A DNA stretch of 40,771 nt. Source: a virus. Both the position numbers and the translations under genes were made by a program. Positions 17,005 through 23,684 of the stretch are shown piece after piece. Numbering within the stretch: the first letter of the stretch is position 1; the number at the start of each line of letters is the position of its first letter. The stretch lies in the IMG/VR virus record IMGVR_UViG_3300045955_000313, positions 1-40,771 of that record. The stretch is one strand, 5' to 3'. The notes under the pieces are model-generated. The model was not told the DNA's origin, made no database searches, and saw only the letters and a list, made by a program, of their open reading frames with translations.

Positions 17005-17556
17005 TCACTCTTCCTCCCACCACTGCATGCGCTCCTTGATAAGGGCATCATAGGTGAGCACATCCAACTGGTGCTCCACGATGGGCAGCAGGTCATACAA
17101 TTCCGAGAGGTAGAGCGCCCAATACTCCTGCTCGTCCTGGGTGTAGCGCGCTGGGCAGCGGTGTGTGGCCCGGTAGGCAATGCCAGCGACGTCTGCCTCT
17201 GCCGTCAGCTCGTGAAAGAGATCACACGTCTCTGCGAGTGTGCGGTGATACCAGAGGAAATACGCTCGCAAGAGCCGGTCTTTGACTGCCCGCTCTCTCG
17301 CGGCATGCTCGCTCTCGTACGCAGGGAGTTCCTTGCCGACGAGACGCGCAGCGTCACGAAAAGAGAGGCCCCGCTTGCGCCGCAGATAGGAAATGGCATC
17401 GCCAGAGGCCAAGCAGCCAAAGCAGTGAAATACGTCCTTTTCGATATTCACCGAGAATGACGGCGTGTGTTCTTGATGGAACGGACAACAACACCACGCC
17501 TCGCCGTTGCGGATCGTCACTGCTGCGTCTTGCTGAAGGAGGTCCAGGAGCGTCAT
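17005..17556 (-). CDS. CHC2 zinc-finger primase fragment (DnaG-type N-terminal domain)
   Basis: A 183-residue protein with the classic DnaG zinc-finger pattern: CPFHQEHTPSFSV followed by HCFGCLASGD, with likely Zn ligands Cys24, His27, Cys45 and Cys48. It would recognise the template for primer synthesis. No Toprim catalytic domain is present, so it must work with another protein; the DUF3987 ATPase encoded just downstream is the natural partner. Its ATG overlaps the stop of the DUF6745 gene (ATGA). Confidence 0.85.
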   Translation of the reverse strand: MTLLDLLQQDAAVTIRNGEAWCCCPFHQEHTPSFSVNIEKDVFHCFGCLASGDAISYLRRKRGLSFRDAARLVGKELPAYESEHAARERAVKDRLLRAYFLWYHRTLAETCDLFHELTAEADVAGIAYRATHRCPARYTQDEQEYWALYLSELYDLLPIVEHQLDVLTYDALIKERMQWWEEE

Positions 17557-18812
17557 GATTCAAACATCGGGTGATATTCTTCGGGCTCAAGGTTGAACGT
17601 CCACGCGATGGCCTCCTGCGCGTTCGTCATGTCTGGGGGAACCCGAAGGAAGTAATCTTTGAAGCGTGACGGTTCTCCGCACTGGCAGGAGCGGACAGAC
17701 CGTTCTGTGGTCAGCAGTCCGCCACACTTGGCACATGGCTCTGGTGTTGCGTTGACGACTTTCACCATGACAATCGGCTCATCCCCGTGCTGCTCCATTC
17801 TGTAGAGGGTGCCATACGTATCCGCATGAATGATGCGTGCTCCTGCATCGAGGAGATACCGAGATGTGCCATACCGTTCGACTATCACACGCCTGACTTC
17901 GGCGTTCTGTTCGTCTTGGATATGCTTGAGGGTTATCTCGTGAGGCCGTTCAACTATAAATTCTGGCACTCTCACGCCATTGACGGCATAAATTTTCCAC
18001 CCATCGGGGTAGGCAATAGCAGGACCAGAGAGCGAATGGAGACGTCCACGATCATTACGTGATAACATATGATGTCGTTCGGAGACCCAACAGAGCTTTG
18101 CGTGGGGCAGCACCCATCCTGCACTTTCGGCAAGTTGCCAAAGGCCGTTTATTTTTTCGGTTTCTTTCGTGAGATGACAAACCTCGTAAAAGTAACGATA
18201 AAAACTAATCCAGCCAGCGTCATGCTGACCATAGATCGAGTCCCGCACCGAATCCCCAACTGCGTCCCGCACCGAGTCCCGCACCGAGTCCCGCACCGAG
18301 GCCCCAACTGCGTCCCAAACCGAGGCCCAAACCGAGGCCCCAACTGCGTCCCAAACCGAGGCCCAAACCGAGGCCCAAACCGAGTCCCGCACCGAGTCCC
18401 GCACCGAGGCCCCAACTGCGTCCCGCACCGAGGCCCAAACCGAGGCCCCAACTGCGTCCCAAACCGAGGCCCGCACCGAATCCCCAACTGCGTCCCGCAC
18501 CGAGTCCCGCACCGAGTCCCAAACCGAGGCCCAAACCGAGGCCCCAACTGCGTCCCAAACCGAGGCCCGACTGTTTAAGAATTTCTGATTGAGTATAATT
18601 GCCCGAGTGATCCCTTGAGAGAGCGGAGATCCACACCAGACAATTGTTTTTGGGGGAGACAGGTTGGCACAGCGATACGACTCAATGATGGCTTGTTCCG
18701 CCTGTTCTCTATTCGCTGGTTCGGTAGAAAGGCCAATAGCGGTCCATTTCTCAACAAATTCAGCAAATCGCGCCTCTTGCTGTGCGGTGAGAGTTTCAAT
18801 TTTCTTTTTCAT
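17553..18812 (-). CDS. DUF6745-domain protein with tetrapeptide repeats
   Basis: A 419-residue protein. Residues 1-80 (QEARFAEFVEKWTAIGLSTE) and the C-terminal part (GPAIAYPDGWKIYAVNGVRV, then VERPHEITLKHIQDEQNAEV) resemble DUF6745 proteins, whose function is unknown. Residues 83-194 consist of 28 units of four residues, [A/D]-[S/A]-V-[W/R/G], the last being DSIY. A cysteine-rich segment near the C-terminus (CAKCGGLL...CQCGEP) may bind zinc. It sits between the primase and a conserved small gene. The array could fold as a regular beta-solenoid or helix stack; this is inference. Confidence 0.75.
   Translation of the reverse strand: MKKKIETLTAQQEARFAEFVEKWTAIGLSTEPANREQAEQAIIESYRCANLSPPKTIVWCGSPLSQGITRAIILNQKFLNSRASVWDAVGASVWASVWDSVRDSVRDAVGDSVRASVWDAVGASVWASVRDAVGASVRDSVRDSVWASVWASVWDAVGASVWASVWDAVGASVRDSVRDSVRDAVGDSVRDSIYGQHDAGWISFYRYFYEVCHLTKETEKINGLWQLAESAGWVLPHAKLCWVSERHHMLSRNDRGRLHSLSGPAIAYPDGWKIYAVNGVRVPEFIVERPHEITLKHIQDEQNAEVRRVIVERYGTSRYLLDAGARIIHADTYGTLYRMEQHGDEPIVMVKVVNATPEPCAKCGGLLTTERSVRSCQCGEPSRFKDYFLRVPPDMTNAQEAIAWTFNLEPEEYHPMFES
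18231..18566. repeat. 28 x 12-bp tandem repeat coding for tetrapeptides
   Basis: Twenty-eight contiguous 12-bp units such as GCCTCGGTTTGG, GACTCGGTGCGG and GACGCAGTTGGG on the minus strand, differing only at a few positions. Each unit keeps the reading frame, so gain or loss of units would change protein length without breaking it. The long frames on the plus strand here are by-products of the repeat. Confidence 0.9.
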
Positions 18813-18821
18813 CGAAGCACC

Positions 18822-19130
18822 TCAGTCAACGACTGTACGGATGGCGTCTGGATGATATTCCCGTTGAATCACAATCTCGTAAGCCTCACCCTTCGTGAGT
18901 GCTGCCCGACGATGCTCTTCGTGGTCAAGGGTGGTATCGTCCAGCACTTTGAGATACCGCCGACCGTGATCGTTTACGTCTACCCAAATCTCGCCGTGTT
19001 CCTTGACCTGGTGGCTATGGCCTGTTACTTCTCCGTAGGCGAGAATACACGGTCCCTCCTGTTTCTTGGCTGCCGTGGGTATGGTCCGCACCTGTTTTAA
19101 GAGGACATCTCCTTGTCGTATCAGCTTCAT
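18822..19130 (-). CDS. Conserved small phage protein (MKLIRQGDVLL family)
   Basis: A 102-residue protein. The start MKLIRQGDVLL, the motif LAYGEVTGHSHQV and the ending YEIVIQREYHPDAIR are well-conserved features of a small protein I have seen in phage and bacterial early operons, with no known function. The histidines in TGHSH and HEEH could bind metal. The ATG at 19130 has an AAAGGAG site. It is cotranscribed with the DUF6745 gene (9-base gap). Confidence 0.7.
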   Translation of the reverse strand: MKLIRQGDVLLKQVRTIPTAAKKQEGPCILAYGEVTGHSHQVKEHGEIWVDVNDHGRRYLKVLDDTTLDHEEHRRAALTKGEAYEIVIQREYHPDAIRTVVD

Positions 19131-19151
19131 ACATGCTCCTTTCCGAAAAAA

Positions 19152-19406
19152 TTATTGCTCATGTTTTGGGTTGGGGGTATTGGCTTCTGCTGGCAGATAT
19201 TTCCAAAAACGCTCTTTTGCTTCGTGGAGCGCTTGCGCACCTCCGCGTTGCGTCCCGGCTAGCGCCTCAAGATTCGGCAAGCCACTCTCGATGCTGGCGA
19301 TGACTTCTTCGCGGGTCGCGGTCCGGCCCTCACGAATTTTCGATGATCCATCGCTCGAAACTCTGGTTTCCCGTCGATCCAGGCAACAAACCAAGGAATA
19401 GGCCAT
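19152..19406 (-). pseudogene. Out-of-frame C-terminal part (TREEVIASIESGLPNLEAL) of a probable frameshifted gene
   Basis: The 84-residue frame is meaningful only from about residue 23 onward (KIREGRTATREEVIASIESG, then NLEALAGTQRGGAQALHEAK), which looks like a conserved helical module. Its first 20 residues are a shadow of the overlapping gene at 19259-19477. The likeliest reading is one ancestral gene split by a frameshift near 19330, or two naturally overlapping genes. Confidence 0.45.
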
Positions 19407-19477
19407 CCATGTTCATCGACGGTGAGCCGCCTCATCCGTACTGGAAGAGTTTCCAGTGATTTGCGTATGTGATTCAT
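19259..19477 (-). CDS. Small conserved protein (PWFVAWIDGKPEFR motif), C-terminus probably frameshifted
   Basis: A 72-residue frame whose first 50 residues (RMRRLTVDEHGWPIPWFVAW, then IDGKPEFRAMDHRKFV) match a widespread small protein of unknown function that normally continues with Cys-rich or helical sequence. Here the last 20 residues are arginine/serine-rich filler, while the sensible continuation is in another frame (see 19152-19406). The start overlaps the upstream gene (ATGA). It may be a truncated or frameshifted gene. Confidence 0.5.
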   Translation of the reverse strand: MNHIRKSLETLPVRMRRLTVDEHGWPIPWFVAWIDGKPEFRAMDHRKFVRAGPRPAKKSSPASRVACRILRR

Positions 19478-19737
19478 GATTTTCCCTTGACCTTCGTCAT
19501 GGCGCTCAAGATTTCCAGATGTAGCGTCTTGAGCGCCTGCAGCATGGCAAACGCCTGCCCGTTCCGCACCTGCATACTCATCATGCGCTCCTCCATCCAG
19601 GCGATCCGTTCCAGAAAGCCGGAGAGCTCGGCGTAGTCCGCTAAGCGCTGATGGCGTGCGGTTTCCTCGGTGAGCGAGCGCATTCGGGCTTTACCGACGG
19701 CATTGGCGATGGGAGTGTATGGACCTTTGTAGCTCAT
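19474..19737 (-). CDS. Hypothetical helical early protein next to the CRISPR array
   Basis: An 87-residue, mostly helical protein with heptad-like stretches (RHQRLADYAELSGFLERIAW, then MEERMMSMQVRNG). No family recognised. The ATG at 19737 has a GAGG site at normal distance, and its upstream region overlaps the degenerate repeat unit at 19753-19767. It is the first gene after the CRISPR array in the direction of early transcription, so it would need read-through of the array or its own promoter. Confidence 0.6.
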   Translation of the reverse strand: MSYKGPYTPIANAVGKARMRSLTEETARHQRLADYAELSGFLERIAWMEERMMSMQVRNGQAFAMLQALKTLHLEILSAMTKVKGKS

Positions 19738-19752
19738 ACGGATACCTCTTCA

Positions 19753-19767
19753 GATGAAGGGTGCAGC
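19753..19767 (+). repeat. Degenerate CRISPR repeat end left of the array
   Basis: GATGAAGGGTGCAGC matches the last 15 bases of the repeat (GATGAAAGATGCAAC) at 12 of 15 positions. It lies exactly 37 bases before the first full repeat, one spacer length. It is either a decayed terminal repeat or an anti-repeat carried on the minus strand. Confidence 0.5.
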
Positions 19768-19804
19768 CTGGTTTGCCTTTTTCAACGAATTGCGAGTCAT
19801 CACT

Positions 19805-20134
19805 CTTGCACGTCCCACCCCGCAGTGATGAAAGATGCAACTTGACCCGGACTGGTCGAAAGACCGTGTTGTCTTTGGCTTGCACGTCCCACCCCGCAGT
19901 GATGAAAGATGCAACCGCATGGAGAAGCTCTCTCAGCACTACCAGTCAGAACTTGCACGTCCCACCCCGCAGTGATGAAAGATGCAACTGGGGTAATGAC
20001 ACGACTGTGCCCTTTTGGGTGAAACCTTGCACGTCCCACCCCGCAGTGATGAAAGATGCAACACCGGACCCTTGGGGTGGTACTGGCAGAGGTTATCCTT
20101 GCACGTCCCACCCCGCAGTGATGAAAGATGCAAC
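19805..20134. CRISPR. CRISPR array: five 37-nt repeats, four spacers
   Basis: Five identical 37-nt repeats at 19805-19841, 19879-19915, 19952-19988, 20026-20062 and 20098-20134. On the plus strand the repeat begins CTTGCACGTCCCACCCC and ends GTGATGAAAGATGCAAC; its ends are short inverted copies (TTGCA/TGCAA). Spacers are 37, 36, 37 and 35 nt and all different. The 3' end is like that of Cas12f-type repeats (GAATGAAGGAATGCAAC), which favours plus-strand crRNA. The neighbouring effector is on the minus strand, and the decayed unit on the left would favour the opposite direction. No cas1 or cas2 is present. I found no spacer match elsewhere in the window by eye. Confidence 0.95.
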
Positions 20135-20207
20135 CGCTCCAGACTCATTGAAAAAAACGTGCCTTTTTCGTCATCTTCCGACTCCATTTTTCGCAACAGC
20201 CCATTTT

Positions 20208-20231
20208 GTTGCCAAACCCTCATCATTTGCG
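20208..20231. ncRNA. Candidate tracrRNA anti-repeat
   Basis: On the plus strand GTTGC (20208-20212), TCATCA (20220-20225) and TGCG (20228-20231) appear in the order of the complement of the repeat's 3' half. RNA from here could pair with the repeat in two helices (GCAAC and TGATGA) around an internal loop. It lies between the array and the effector gene, where tracrRNAs of compact type V systems are often found. No promoter was identified. Confidence 0.35.
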
Positions 20232-20316
20232 AAAACCGCAGCACACCTCGTATGCGGCTAGTGCTCATAGCCTCGATACCATCGTGGGTGGGATTCGAGG
20301 GGCTGCGAGCCATCAT

Positions 20317-21417
20317 TTAGGCGGCCTCTTCTTTCTCGACTGCCACGCGATCCTTCATCCTGGTCACCTCCGCCACAATCCCGACTTCCTGCGCTTTGTA
20401 CTGCACCATCGATTGCAGCTGATACCAGGGCAGATCTGGCGCGCCGGCATCGATCTGCCAGTGAATCTCCTTTGCCTGCTGCTGCTCTGCGTAGGCGAGG
20501 ATCTCGCGGGAGAGCTGATGTAGTGGGATCAGCGCCCAGGTGGTAAAATTGCCAGCCTTCAGTAAGGCCATCTTCGCACGATAGCGCGACCCACGCTTGC
20601 CCAGGTGGGCGCGCAGGCGGGCATGGATCCGCGCAAAGTGCTCCTTCATGTGAATCAGGCGGTAGATCCGATTGGCCAGCGAGAGACTGCGGCCCTCACA
20701 CCGCAGCCAGCACGAGCCGTCCGAGAGGACTGACACAAGCATTGTTGGCCCCTCGCGCTCGATCTGCACGAGCGGCTTAGCGTAGGTGAGCAGGAGGTAC
20801 ACCTTCCGCCCTGGGCGCTTGAAGCAGATCGTCGCCTTGCGAATGCGGTCTGGGTCCGCCGCCAGCGCATCAAGCAGATCGCGCTTGAATTTGTCCTTCG
20901 CAGGCATGAAGACCGCAACTTCGGTAGTCTCCGCTGGTACTGGCTCAAGCCGCAGGCTGAGAAAGAATTTCTGGAAGGTTTTGCCCTCTTGCGTCACCTC
21001 GCGGCGCTCCAGCTTCACGCCGCGGTCGCGCACAACGAGCGAGCGGTTGGCCGAGAAGCGACCGAGCGTCTCTTCGCCGCGCAGCACCTTCTTCCCATTA
21101 CGCCGCCAATAGCCCATCGTCTCGCGGTTAATGGCGTCACGCACGGACGCGCTGAGTTTGTCATTGAAGTCGGTGTAGGCGGTAAAGAGCTGCTTGAGTA
21201 AGGATTGGACCGCGACCAGCAACTCAGGCTGCGTGCCTTTTTCTGCGAGTCCCTTGGACTTCATCGTCGCAAAGGACTCCGACAGCAGACAGTTGGCATA
21301 TTGCGCGCCGATATAGGCGAGCCGACGGAGCAGCTGCCATTGCTTATCGGCGACGCCAACGAGCGGGATTTGCACGACGCGCTGGCTGACCAACGACTTG
21401 TCTTTTTCCATGTTCAC
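20317..21417 (-). CDS. Compact Cas12/TnpB-like effector, predicted nuclease-dead
   Basis: A 366-residue protein (start GTG 21417 or ATG 21411, after AAGGAAGAGAGG). The N-terminal half resembles the WED/REC part of TnpB-like proteins. From about residue 224 a RuvC fold is readable: strand TMLVSVLSDGSCWL (225-238), helix HQLSREILAYAEQQ (300-313), strand KEIHWQID (316-323), then LPWYQLQSMVQYKAQEVGI (329-347). The RuvC-II Glu is Gln321; the RuvC-I Asp is displaced or missing (Asp233 in a tight turn). The protein ends about 20 residues after YKAQEVGIVAEV, before RuvC-III and the zinc ribbon. With the adjacent array it should bind RNA-guided targets without cutting. It is in the early operon, 21 bases after a hypothetical gene. 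Confidence 0.82.
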   Translation of the reverse strand: MNMEKDKSLVSQRVVQIPLVGVADKQWQLLRRLAYIGAQYANCLLSESFATMKSKGLAEKGTQPELLVAVQSLLKQLFTAYTDFNDKLSASVRDAINRETMGYWRRNGKKVLRGEETLGRFSANRSLVVRDRGVKLERREVTQEGKTFQKFFLSLRLEPVPAETTEVAVFMPAKDKFKRDLLDALAADPDRIRKATICFKRPGRKVYLLLTYAKPLVQIEREGPTMLVSVLSDGSCWLRCEGRSLSLANRIYRLIHMKEHFARIHARLRAHLGKRGSRYRAKMALLKAGNFTTWALIPLHQLSREILAYAEQQQAKEIHWQIDAGAPDLPWYQLQSMVQYKAQEVGIVAEVTRMKDRVAVEKEEAA

Positions 21418-21438
21418 GTACCCTCTCTTCCTTCTGTA

Positions 21439-21906
21439 TTAGTTTTGGGTTGGGATGATAACTTTCCGTGTGACTGATCCCACACGGCCATACACGATGC
21501 CGATCAATCCGCATTGCGCTAACAGGTGTGGCAGCTGCCGCATCGCGTCTCTATGGGACACCAGGCAATACGAGTGCATCTGTGAGTCAGGACCGTGGAT
21601 CGTGAGGTGAACAGTCGCCTTGTGTGGACCGGATTGACGAATGTGAAAGGTGCTTGCTGGGGCCTTGGTTATGAGCATCCTCTTCCGTGTTTGATGAGGG
21701 TCTAAGCGAAGATGCTCGCAGCAATAGAGAAAACTCCCCCATCCGGTGCTAGGACTTGTCAGATACTGGTATGCGTCTTGTCGCCGAGTGGAAGAGTGCA
21801 TGTCGTGCTCGCATAGCTCCAGCATCGCAAGGAGGAGCCGTTGTTCTGGCGTCGTGGTTCGCGTCGGGTAAAACTGGGCAGGAAGCGCGAAGAGTTCACT
21901 GATCAT
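21439..21906 (-). CDS. Hypothetical early protein upstream of the Cas12-like gene (155 aa)
   Basis: A 155-residue protein. The segment TPEQRLLLAMLELCEHDMHS, followed by GWGSFLYCCEHLRLDPHQTRKRML, matches a common phage/prophage pattern (a helical module ending in LxxDPxxxRxxL) of unknown function, possibly DNA-binding. The start ATG at 21906 has a GGAGG site and overlaps the 47-residue gene by 11 bases; the frame is open further up, but the extra residues are a shadow. It is followed after 21 bases by the effector gene, so the two are likely cotranscribed. Confidence 0.65.
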   Translation of the reverse strand: MISELFALPAQFYPTRTTTPEQRLLLAMLELCEHDMHSSTRRQDAYQYLTSPSTGWGSFLYCCEHLRLDPHQTRKRMLITKAPASTFHIRQSGPHKATVHLTIHGPDSQMHSYCLVSHRDAMRQLPHLLAQCGLIGIVYGRVGSVTRKVIIPTQN

Positions 21907-22039
21907 CGCGGGCCTCCAGGTCGTGCGTGCACCAAAACATGGAATCAATGGCGCACGCGGCGATAAATGCGTCTCGTGTTTCGCTGTCCGTCTGAAGTTC
22001 CTGATGAAGGCTTTCTAGCGTTGTCTGTTGGTCGATCAT
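21896..22039 (-). CDS. Small acidic early protein (47 aa)
   Basis: A 47-residue acidic helical peptide (MIDQQTTLESLHQELQTDSE then AFIAACAIDSMFWCTHDLEA). The start ATG at 22039 lies 2 bases after the stop of the nuclease gene, with an AGGAGG site inside that gene's 3' end, so it is clearly translated in the operon. No family recognised. Confidence 0.6.
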   Translation of the reverse strand: MIDQQTTLESLHQELQTDSETRDAFIAACAIDSMFWCTHDLEARDDQ

Positions 22040-22040
22040 C

Positions 22041-22355
22041 TCAAGGTTCCTCCTGTTGGGTGTTGAGCGGGCCAAAGAGATCCACAAAGTCTGCTAAACG
22101 TAAGACGACAATTTCCCCGTGCTTGCCGCGTTCTTTCAGGACCAAAAGCGGTGGTTTCGCAGGGTGGTAGCGCTGCGCCTGTGCCAAGCCCTGGGCGAGG
22201 AGCGCGGGGAGATGCTTGCGATACTTGCACTCCACGCTAAAGAGCGGGTGCTCGACATCAGCAGCAGAGACTGAAAAGTCTTCGCCACGGGCGTTGCGTT
22301 TTCCCCGCAGCAGGCGGGCGGTTTTGCGCTCCAGGTTTTTCCAGCTTTGGCTCAT
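22041..22355 (-). CDS. PD-(D/E)XK nuclease, Holliday-junction-resolvase-like
   Basis: A 104-residue protein with a compact restriction-endonuclease-like fold. WKNLERKTARLLRGKR is a helix with a conserved Glu; ADVEHPLFSVECKYRK carries the D...ExK catalytic signature (Asp33, Glu42, Lys44). The helix LLAQGLAQAQRY follows, then a strand, PPLLVLKERG. Such proteins resolve branched DNA or process ends in phage recombination. The ATG at 22355 overlaps the exonuclease stop (ATGA), and ERF and YqaJ are directly upstream, which supports a recombination role. Confidence 0.75.
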   Translation of the reverse strand: MSQSWKNLERKTARLLRGKRNARGEDFSVSAADVEHPLFSVECKYRKHLPALLAQGLAQAQRYHPAKPPLLVLKERGKHGEIVVLRLADFVDLFGPLNTQQEEP

Positions 22356-22966
22356 GGCATGAGTTCCTTGAGGTGGGCCTTGGCGCACTCAAGTTTAAGG
22401 ATAAATTCTGCCAACGCCTCGGCTAAGGCGTGTTGCACCTGGCGGTCTGGGCTGACGCGCACAAGGAGCGGCGGGAGGCCAGGATAGTAGCTGAGAAAGT
22501 CGCACCACTGCCGCTGTGTCACAAAGAGTTGTCCTTGGAGTTGCAGCCGGTAGTCATCAGGCAGGCTGTCGGCAAGGAGGTAACTGACATGCGTGGGGGC
22601 GAGCGGGCATTTGATCTCTAACAGCCCCTCCGTGCCAACGAATCGGTCAGGCGATGCCCCGACGCTGCGATCATCGGTGAGACAGCAGCCGGCCAGCGTC
22701 GTTTGCGCCTGGTAGGTCAGTTCGTAGAAGTCCACGGCTTCTTGCTCGCGTTCAATGCCTTGCTCCATCGACCAGACGAGGGTGTCCTGCTCAAAGGGCG
22801 TATCCAGGAGCCATTCCGCCAGCAGGCGACACATGTAGGCGTCCGCCTGGGCAGAGAGGCGCAACGTCTTGGGCGTGAGAATCTTGTGAAACTCACTTGC
22901 GGTGGGAATCCCGATCCGCGCCCTGAACCATTCGGACGAGCCTTGCAGGACATCAACGTGAATCAT
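22352..22966 (-). CDS. YqaJ/lambda-exonuclease-type recombinase nuclease
   Basis: A 204-residue exonuclease that would resect double-strand ends for the annealing protein. N-terminal QGSSEWFRARIGIPTASEF is typical of YqaJ; the active site is visible as SPDRFVGTEGLLEIKCP (Asp107, Glu117, Lys119), followed by QLQGQLFVTQRQWCDFLSYY. The frame is open further upstream to 23170, but those residues are a shadow of the ERF gene. The true ATG at 22966 is one base past the ERF stop. Confidence 0.87.
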   Translation of the reverse strand: MIHVDVLQGSSEWFRARIGIPTASEFHKILTPKTLRLSAQADAYMCRLLAEWLLDTPFEQDTLVWSMEQGIEREQEAVDFYELTYQAQTTLAGCCLTDDRSVGASPDRFVGTEGLLEIKCPLAPTHVSYLLADSLPDDYRLQLQGQLFVTQRQWCDFLSYYPGLPPLLVRVSPDRQVQHALAEALAEFILKLECAKAHLKELMP

Positions 22967-22967
22967 G

Positions 22968-23684
22968 CTATGCACTCCGTGCCTTCCGTTGCAGCAACGC
23001 TTGCTGAATCCGTGCGTAGTCACGGACAGGAATCTCATCGAGTTGTTGGACCTTGGCGAATTTCCAGAAGTTCGGGGTGTCAGCGCCGGTGTCATCCAAG
23101 AGTTTGCGCAAGGTCTGCTGCTGCTCCAGCGTGATTTTTTCGTTGTCCTGGGTAAGCCCCTTGCCATCATCGTCTGGGAGGCCGGTGGTGATGCCGAGTG
23201 CGCCGCGAAAGGCGTAGCGTTCCGCGAATGTTACGGCACTGGCCACCGCATGGCCCTCGCTCAACTTATTGTCTCCAGGGATGGGAAGAGAAAACGGTGT
23301 GCGTGTCTTGTGCCCGCCGCGATGCCGGAGTTCACACCAGACGGTGATCGTTTTCTCCTTAATCTCTCGATCAAAGGAGAACGAGAATCCGTGCTGCTTG
23401 CGGAGGTCCCGGGTCTGCTCAACGATGTCGTCCATGGCGGCAAAGCGCGAGGAAAAATGGTTGCCGCCTCTCGTGGGAAACTCAATCTTGGTGTTTTTGA
23501 GAATGACGGGACAGTCTGCTTGAAACTGCGCCAGCGCCTCGTTGAACTCGGCCTCGGCGCGTTTGGCCTCCATCATCTGATAGACTTCGGCGAGGGTTTT
23601 GATGCCCTCTGCATCAATACCTTTCTCGATGGCAGCTTGCAGCATGGAGGCAGGACTCACGTAGGTGGTCATGTCGTTGCTCAT
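22968..23684 (-). CDS. erf: ERF-family single-strand annealing protein
   Basis: A 238-residue recombination protein that anneals complementary single strands. The central part has the ERF pattern: FNEALAQFQADCPVILKNTK, FSSRFAAMDDIVEQTRDLRK, then SEGHAVASAVTFAERYAFRG ALGI. The C-terminal part is a helical, variable segment. Its ATG at 23684 overlaps the stop of the 122-residue gene. Together with the YqaJ nuclease and the resolvase-like protein it forms a complete phage recombination module. Confidence 0.88.
   Translation of the reverse strand: MSNDMTTYVSPASMLQAAIEKGIDAEGIKTLAEVYQMMEAKRAEAEFNEALAQFQADCPVILKNTKIEFPTRGGNHFSSRFAAMDDIVEQTRDLRKQHGFSFSFDREIKEKTITVWCELRHRGGHKTRTPFSLPIPGDNKLSEGHAVASAVTFAERYAFRGALGITTGLPDDDGKGLTQDNEKITLEQQQTLRKLLDDTGADTPNFWKFAKVQQLDEIPVRDYARIQQALLQRKARSA

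Noticed and set aside
18069-18578. Long plus-strand frame full of RGPNCVPHR-like repeats opposite the tetrapeptide repeats
   Set aside because: It is the antisense of the 12-bp repeat array. The minus-strand frame has a recognisable DUF6745 C-terminus and a ribosome-binding site; the plus-strand frame has neither.
19800-20134. Array as simple coding tandem repeat
   Set aside because: The repeats are identical and spacers differ in sequence and slightly in length, so no reading frame is kept from unit to unit; this is the CRISPR pattern.
19939-20316. 125-residue minus-strand frame starting just after the effector stop and reading into the array
   Set aside because: Its second half is only the translated repeats and spacers, and the first 60 residues show no domain. 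It is probably a chance frame, although the intervening RNA may matter.
20317-21417. Effector as an ordinary active transposon TnpB
   Set aside because: No zinc ribbon, no RuvC-III, a substituted RuvC-II Glu, no tnpA and no transposon ends; a CRISPR array is adjacent instead.
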